Positions 7,103 through 8,932 of a DNA stretch of 8,932 nucleotides are shown piece by piece (position 1 is the stretch's first letter; each line of letters opens with the position of its first letter). Under the pieces are notes generated by a model. That model was not told the DNA's origin, did no database searches, and saw only the letters and a list, made by a program, of their open reading frames with translations. Both the position numbers and the translations under genes were made by a program. Source of the DNA: Oceanospirillaceae bacterium UBA1126 (GTDB taxonomy: Bacteria; Pseudomonadota; Gammaproteobacteria; Pseudomonadales; Balneatricaceae); the NCBI GenBank assembly GCA_002312935.1, contig DCAT01000137.1, forward strand, positions 1 through 8,932, read 5' to 3'.

Positions 7103-7152
7103 TAATAAACAAACCCCCCGAGGTTATGTGCCAACAGCACTTAATAGTTCAC

Positions 7153-7158
7153 AGTATA
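7153..7158 (-). promoter_or_regulatory. possible -10 box for xerD
   Basis: TATACT on the minus strand matches the sigma70 -10 consensus at 5 of 6 positions and would give a leader of about 44 bases before the xerD ATG. No good -35 box is found 16-18 bases upstream (the best is TACAAG), so this is weak as a stand-alone promoter. Confidence 0.25.
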
Positions 7159-7224
7159 GTATGTTGCATGAAGAACTTGTATCCACAGCTGATGAGACTA
7201 TGTTGCACATGACATGAGCTGTAA

Positions 7225-7253
7225 AATAGAGCTAAATTGAATTTTAGTCTCAA
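7225..7253 (-). promoter_or_regulatory. candidate promoter for xerD-dsbC-DUF218
   Basis: On the minus strand TTGAGA (7248-7253; 5 of 6 to the -35 consensus) is followed after exactly 17 bases by TCTATT (7225-7230; 4 of 6 to the -10 consensus). It sits about 20 bases past the T-run of the rplS terminator, where a new transcription unit should begin. The leader before xerD would be about 115 bases. Confidence 0.35.
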
Positions 7254-7272
7254 GAGTGGCTTTGTACTGCCC

Positions 7273-7310
7273 AAAAAAAACCCGCATCTCACTAATAAGT
7301 ATGATGCGGG
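7273..7310 (-). terminator. intrinsic terminator of the rimM-trmD-rplS operon
   Basis: On the minus strand CCCGCATC pairs perfectly with GATGCGGG (arms 7303-7310 and 7281-7288), followed directly by eight T (7273-7280). Inside the loop a further ACT/AGT pair closes an AATA-type tetraloop (TATT on the minus strand) after a 2x2 mismatch. It lies 20 bases after the rplS stop. The plus strand also has a T-rich stretch after the stem (TATTTTTATT, 7311-7320), so it could work weakly in both directions, though no plus-strand gene needs it. Confidence 0.93.
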
Positions 7311-7329
7311 TATTTTTATTAGCTTAAGC

Positions 7330-7692
7330 TTAACGCTTAGCCAATTTTTCTTTGATACGTGCTGCCTTACCAGACAAGTCGCGCAAGTAGTACAACTTAG
7401 CTTGACGCACGTCACCACGACGCTTAACAGCTATGCTGTCAACCTGGTGGCTATAGGTTTGGAAAGTACGTTCAACGCCCACACCGTGGGATATTTTACG
7501 TACTGTAAAGGCAGAGTTTAGGCCACGGTTACGTATACCGATAACCACACCCTCGTACGCCTGTAGGCGCTCACGGGTACCTTCTGTAACCTTAACTTGA
7601 ACCACAACGGTATCGCCGGGGCCAAACTCTGGCATTTCTTTATTCATTTGTTCAGCTTCAATACGCTGAATAATCAAGTTTTTGCTGCTCAT
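7330..7692 (-). CDS. rplS: 50S ribosomal protein bL19
   Basis: bL19 is a structural protein of the large ribosomal subunit located at the 30S-50S interface. The 120-residue product is about the usual family length. It has the N-terminal helix (NLIIQRIEAEQM), the FGPGDTVVVQVKV strand, and the family signature RNRGLNSAFTVRKISHGVGV followed by ERTFQTY, spanning about 54-80. The conserved basic end is VRQAKLYYLRDLSGKAARIKEKL (95-117). The ATG has a strong AGGAG Shine-Dalgarno (7699-7703) six bases upstream, which supports high expression. It lies 16 bases after the trmD stop and is the last gene of the conserved rpsP-rimM-trmD-rplS operon; a terminator follows. There is nothing odd about it. Confidence 0.98.
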   Translation of the reverse strand: MSSKNLIIQRIEAEQMNKEMPEFGPGDTVVVQVKVTEGTRERLQAYEGVVIGIRNRGLNSAFTVRKISHGVGVERTFQTYSHQVDSIAVKRRGDVRQAKLYYLRDLSGKAARIKEKLAKR

Positions 7693-7708
7693 GGCACGCT
7701 CCTGTTCT

Positions 7709-8455
7709 TCACTTTTCAGACTGATCCGTTAAGCGAATAAATTCTGCTAAAGACTGCTCTTGCTCCTGAGTCAGTGTCATCTGTTCTAGTAAATCTGGTC
7801 GCCGCTGCCAGGTTCTACCTAGCTGCTGCTGCATACGCCAACGGGCAATAGCGGCATGGTCCCCACTTAACAGCACCTTTGGCACTGGTATACCAGCAAC
7901 CGTTTCTGGGCGGGTATAGTGAGGGCAATCCAACAAGCCCTGAGCAAACGAATCTTCTTGTGCCGATTCTGCATGCCCTAATACACCAGGTAACAAACGT
8001 GAAACTGCATCGATAAAGGTCATGGCTGCAAGCTCACCGCCACTTAAAACAAAGTCTCCAAGAGACCACTCTTCATCTATGTCGGCACCAATTAAGCGTT
8101 CATCAATTCCTTCGTAACGCCCTGCTACCAATACCAAGCTATCCTGCTTAGCCAGTTCTACTACACCTGCTTGGTCTAACCTACGCCCTTGGGGTGATAA
8201 ATAAATCACTTTAGGCTGGCCTAGTTCGGTCTTTGCTTGGCCGATGGCATCTCGTAAAGGCTGTACCTTCATCAACATGCCAGGCCCGCCACCGTATGGC
8301 CGGTCATCCACTGTGCGGTGTTTGTCCTGAGTAAAGTCGCGTGGGTTATACCCTGTAACTTGCAACAAACCTTGCTGCGTTGCTCTTCCTACCACACCAA
8401 AATCTGTTAACGATTTAAGCATTTCTGGGAACAGCGTTACTACACCTATCTTCAC
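7709..8455 (-). CDS. trmD: tRNA (guanine-N1-)-methyltransferase TrmD
   Basis: TrmD methylates N1 of G37, next to the anticodon, in tRNAs reading CNN and some other codons, using S-adenosylmethionine; this prevents +1 frameshifting. The product is 248 residues (E. coli 255). Trefoil-knot SPOUT motifs are present: DDRPYGGGPGM at 50-60, YLSPQGR at 85-91, AGRYEGIDERL at 111-121 and SLGDFVLSGGE at 131-141. The EDSF segment carries D168, equivalent to the catalytic D169 of E. coli, and R153 matches R154. The smaller C-terminal tRNA-binding domain begins around 165 with GLLDCPHYTRPE. The start codon is GTG (8453-8455), chosen because it gives the family N-terminus KIGVVTLFPEM and has a GGAG Shine-Dalgarno six bases upstream, within rimM. 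It directly follows the rimM stop with no gap, so translation is probably coupled. Confidence 0.97.
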   Translation of the reverse strand: MKIGVVTLFPEMLKSLTDFGVVGRATQQGLLQVTGYNPRDFTQDKHRTVDDRPYGGGPGMLMKVQPLRDAIGQAKTELGQPKVIYLSPQGRRLDQAGVVELAKQDSLVLVAGRYEGIDERLIGADIDEEWSLGDFVLSGGELAAMTFIDAVSRLLPGVLGHAESAQEDSFAQGLLDCPHYTRPETVAGIPVPKVLLSGDHAAIARWRMQQQLGRTWQRRPDLLEQMTLTQEQEQSLAEFIRLTDQSEK

Positions 8456-8932
8456 CTAAAACTCCGGATCCCAATCGACCCGAATAACACCTCCGAGGAG
8501 GTCAATCTTTGTAATCACTTGATCTGGCAAATAAGGTATTAGACGCTCGTTACGATCAATACTTTCTTCATTGCCTTTTACTACTAGCACATCATTAGAG
8601 CCGGTAGCGATCAGGTGGTCGACCTTGCCGAGTTTTACCCCTGCATCAGTCTCTACATTTAGCCCAGTCAGTTGTTGCCAATAATAATCACCATCCGCTA
8701 GGTTTGGTAATATGGCTCGATCTACCGAGATATCCAATCCGCAAACTGCACGGGCTTGATCACGGTCTTCACAACCTTCTAGTAATGCTATTAAGCCTTT
8801 GCCGTGGGTTTTACCCTGGCTAATTTTCAAGTCTTGCCAAACACCGTCTATGCAGGTTTGCCAAGGTTGATAATCAAAGATGTTTTGCATTGGTTCAGTG
8901 CTAGAAAACACTTTTACCCAGCCCTTCACACC
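8456..8932 (-). CDS. rimM: ribosome maturation factor RimM, N-terminus cut by window edge
   Basis: RimM binds ribosomal protein uS19 and helps mature the 3' (head) domain of 16S rRNA in the 30S subunit. The visible 158 residues start GVKGWVKVFSSTEP and align with GIRGWLRVFSSTED of E. coli RimM, so about 20-25 N-terminal residues lie beyond the right edge. The GTG at 8927-8929 is therefore an internal valine, not the start. The RimM N-terminal domain continues through FDYQPW and GCEDRDQARAVCGLDISVDR. The PRC-barrel domain starts near DGDYYWQQLTGLNV and continues through LGKVDHLIATGSNDVLVV to the characteristic end IRVDWDPEF. The TAG stop abuts the trmD start. It is upstream of trmD and rplS in the conserved operon; rpsP would be expected just outside the window. 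Confidence 0.97.
   Translation of the reverse strand, partial: GVKGWVKVFSSTEPMQNIFDYQPWQTCIDGVWQDLKISQGKTHGKGLIALLEGCEDRDQARAVCGLDISVDRAILPNLADGDYYWQQLTGLNVETDAGVKLGKVDHLIATGSNDVLVVKGNEESIDRNERLIPYLPDQVITKIDLLGGVIRVDWDPEF
8462..8465 (-). promoter_or_regulatory. trmD ribosome binding site inside the end of rimM
   Basis: GGAG on the minus strand lies in the last rimM codons, six bases before the GTG start of trmD. It supports the GTG rather than a later start, since the family N-terminus begins exactly there. Confidence 0.7.

Larger units (their letters stand above)
7103..7272. other. intergenic region upstream of xerD
   Basis: This stretch holds no convincing gene on either strand. Short plus-strand frames crossing it overlap xerD or rplS antisense and lack family features. 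It holds the candidate xerD promoters. It also has an 8-bp inverted repeat (TGAGACTA at 7193-7200, TAGTCTCA at 7245-7252) and a 9-bp direct repeat (TATGTTGCA at 7160-7168 and 7199-7207). These could be regulatory, but repeats of this size can also arise by chance. Confidence 0.6.

Noticed and set aside
7108..7127. Hairpin AACC...GGTT with a G-run just before xerD
   Set aside because: Only four base pairs with a loop of six; too weak to call a regulatory structure.
7179..7187. DnaA-box-like GTATCCACA
   Set aside because: A single near-match with no cluster of boxes or AT-rich unwinding element nearby; it is not evidence for an origin.
7237..7521. Plus-strand frame spanning the rplS terminator and the 3' half of rplS
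   Set aside because: It runs antisense through the rplS gene and its terminator stem, and shows no family features.
8927..8929. GTG as the start of rimM
   Set aside because: The preceding codon GGT is in frame and GVKGWVKVFSSTEP aligns with the interior of E. coli RimM, so the gene continues past the window edge.
1..8932. Defence system, prophage, insertion sequence, CRISPR array or tRNA-linked island
   Set aside because: No repeats of CRISPR type, transposase, phage or toxin-antitoxin features, or tRNA genes are seen. XerD has the length, residues and neighbours of the housekeeping recombinase rather than a mobile-element integrase.

Overview
The window is an ordinary chromosomal housekeeping segment from a gammaproteobacterium. 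GC content looks like the mid-to-high 40s percent by eye (not counted). Evidence for the lineage: the rimM-trmD-rplS order; an XerD and a RecJ of nearly E. coli length; a DsbC-type periplasmic isomerase; and a xerD-dsbC-hom-thrC order like that of Pseudomonas and relatives. The genus cannot be named from this sequence. All identified genes lie on the minus strand. Only a short 3' tail of an unidentified gene at the left edge is on the plus strand.

Right part (about 7273-8932, read right to left): the end of a ribosome and tRNA maturation operon. It holds rimM (5' end cut by the window edge), trmD (GTG start directly abutting the rimM stop) and rplS. It is closed by a strong intrinsic terminator at 7273-7310.

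Middle (7103-7329): a 227-base intergenic region with that terminator and candidate promoters for the next unit. Then come xerD (site-specific recombinase for chromosome dimer resolution), dsbC (periplasmic disulfide isomerase with a signal peptide and a CFYC active site) and a DUF218/ElyC-like membrane protein. Gaps between them are 8-14 bases, so they are probably co-transcribed.

Left part (146-4671): a good sigma70-type promoter overlaps the end of the DUF218 gene and would drive hom, thrC and recJ. hom (homoserine dehydrogenase) and thrC (threonine synthase) are two steps of threonine biosynthesis; the homoserine kinase step between them is not encoded here. recJ (single-strand exonuclease) follows 15 bases after thrC and converges on the unidentified plus-strand gene. 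The promoter position argues against the longest hom reading frame and leaves no room for a threonine attenuator leader.

I looked for an unusual system (defence, mobile element, CRISPR, retron-like or toxin-antitoxin structure) and found none. The points worth a second look are modest: the hom promoter and start, the CFYC motif in DsbC, an ElyC-like gene between dsbC and hom, two perfect 9-bp inverted repeats inside thrC (one terminator-like on the antisense strand), and the unidentified tail at the left edge.
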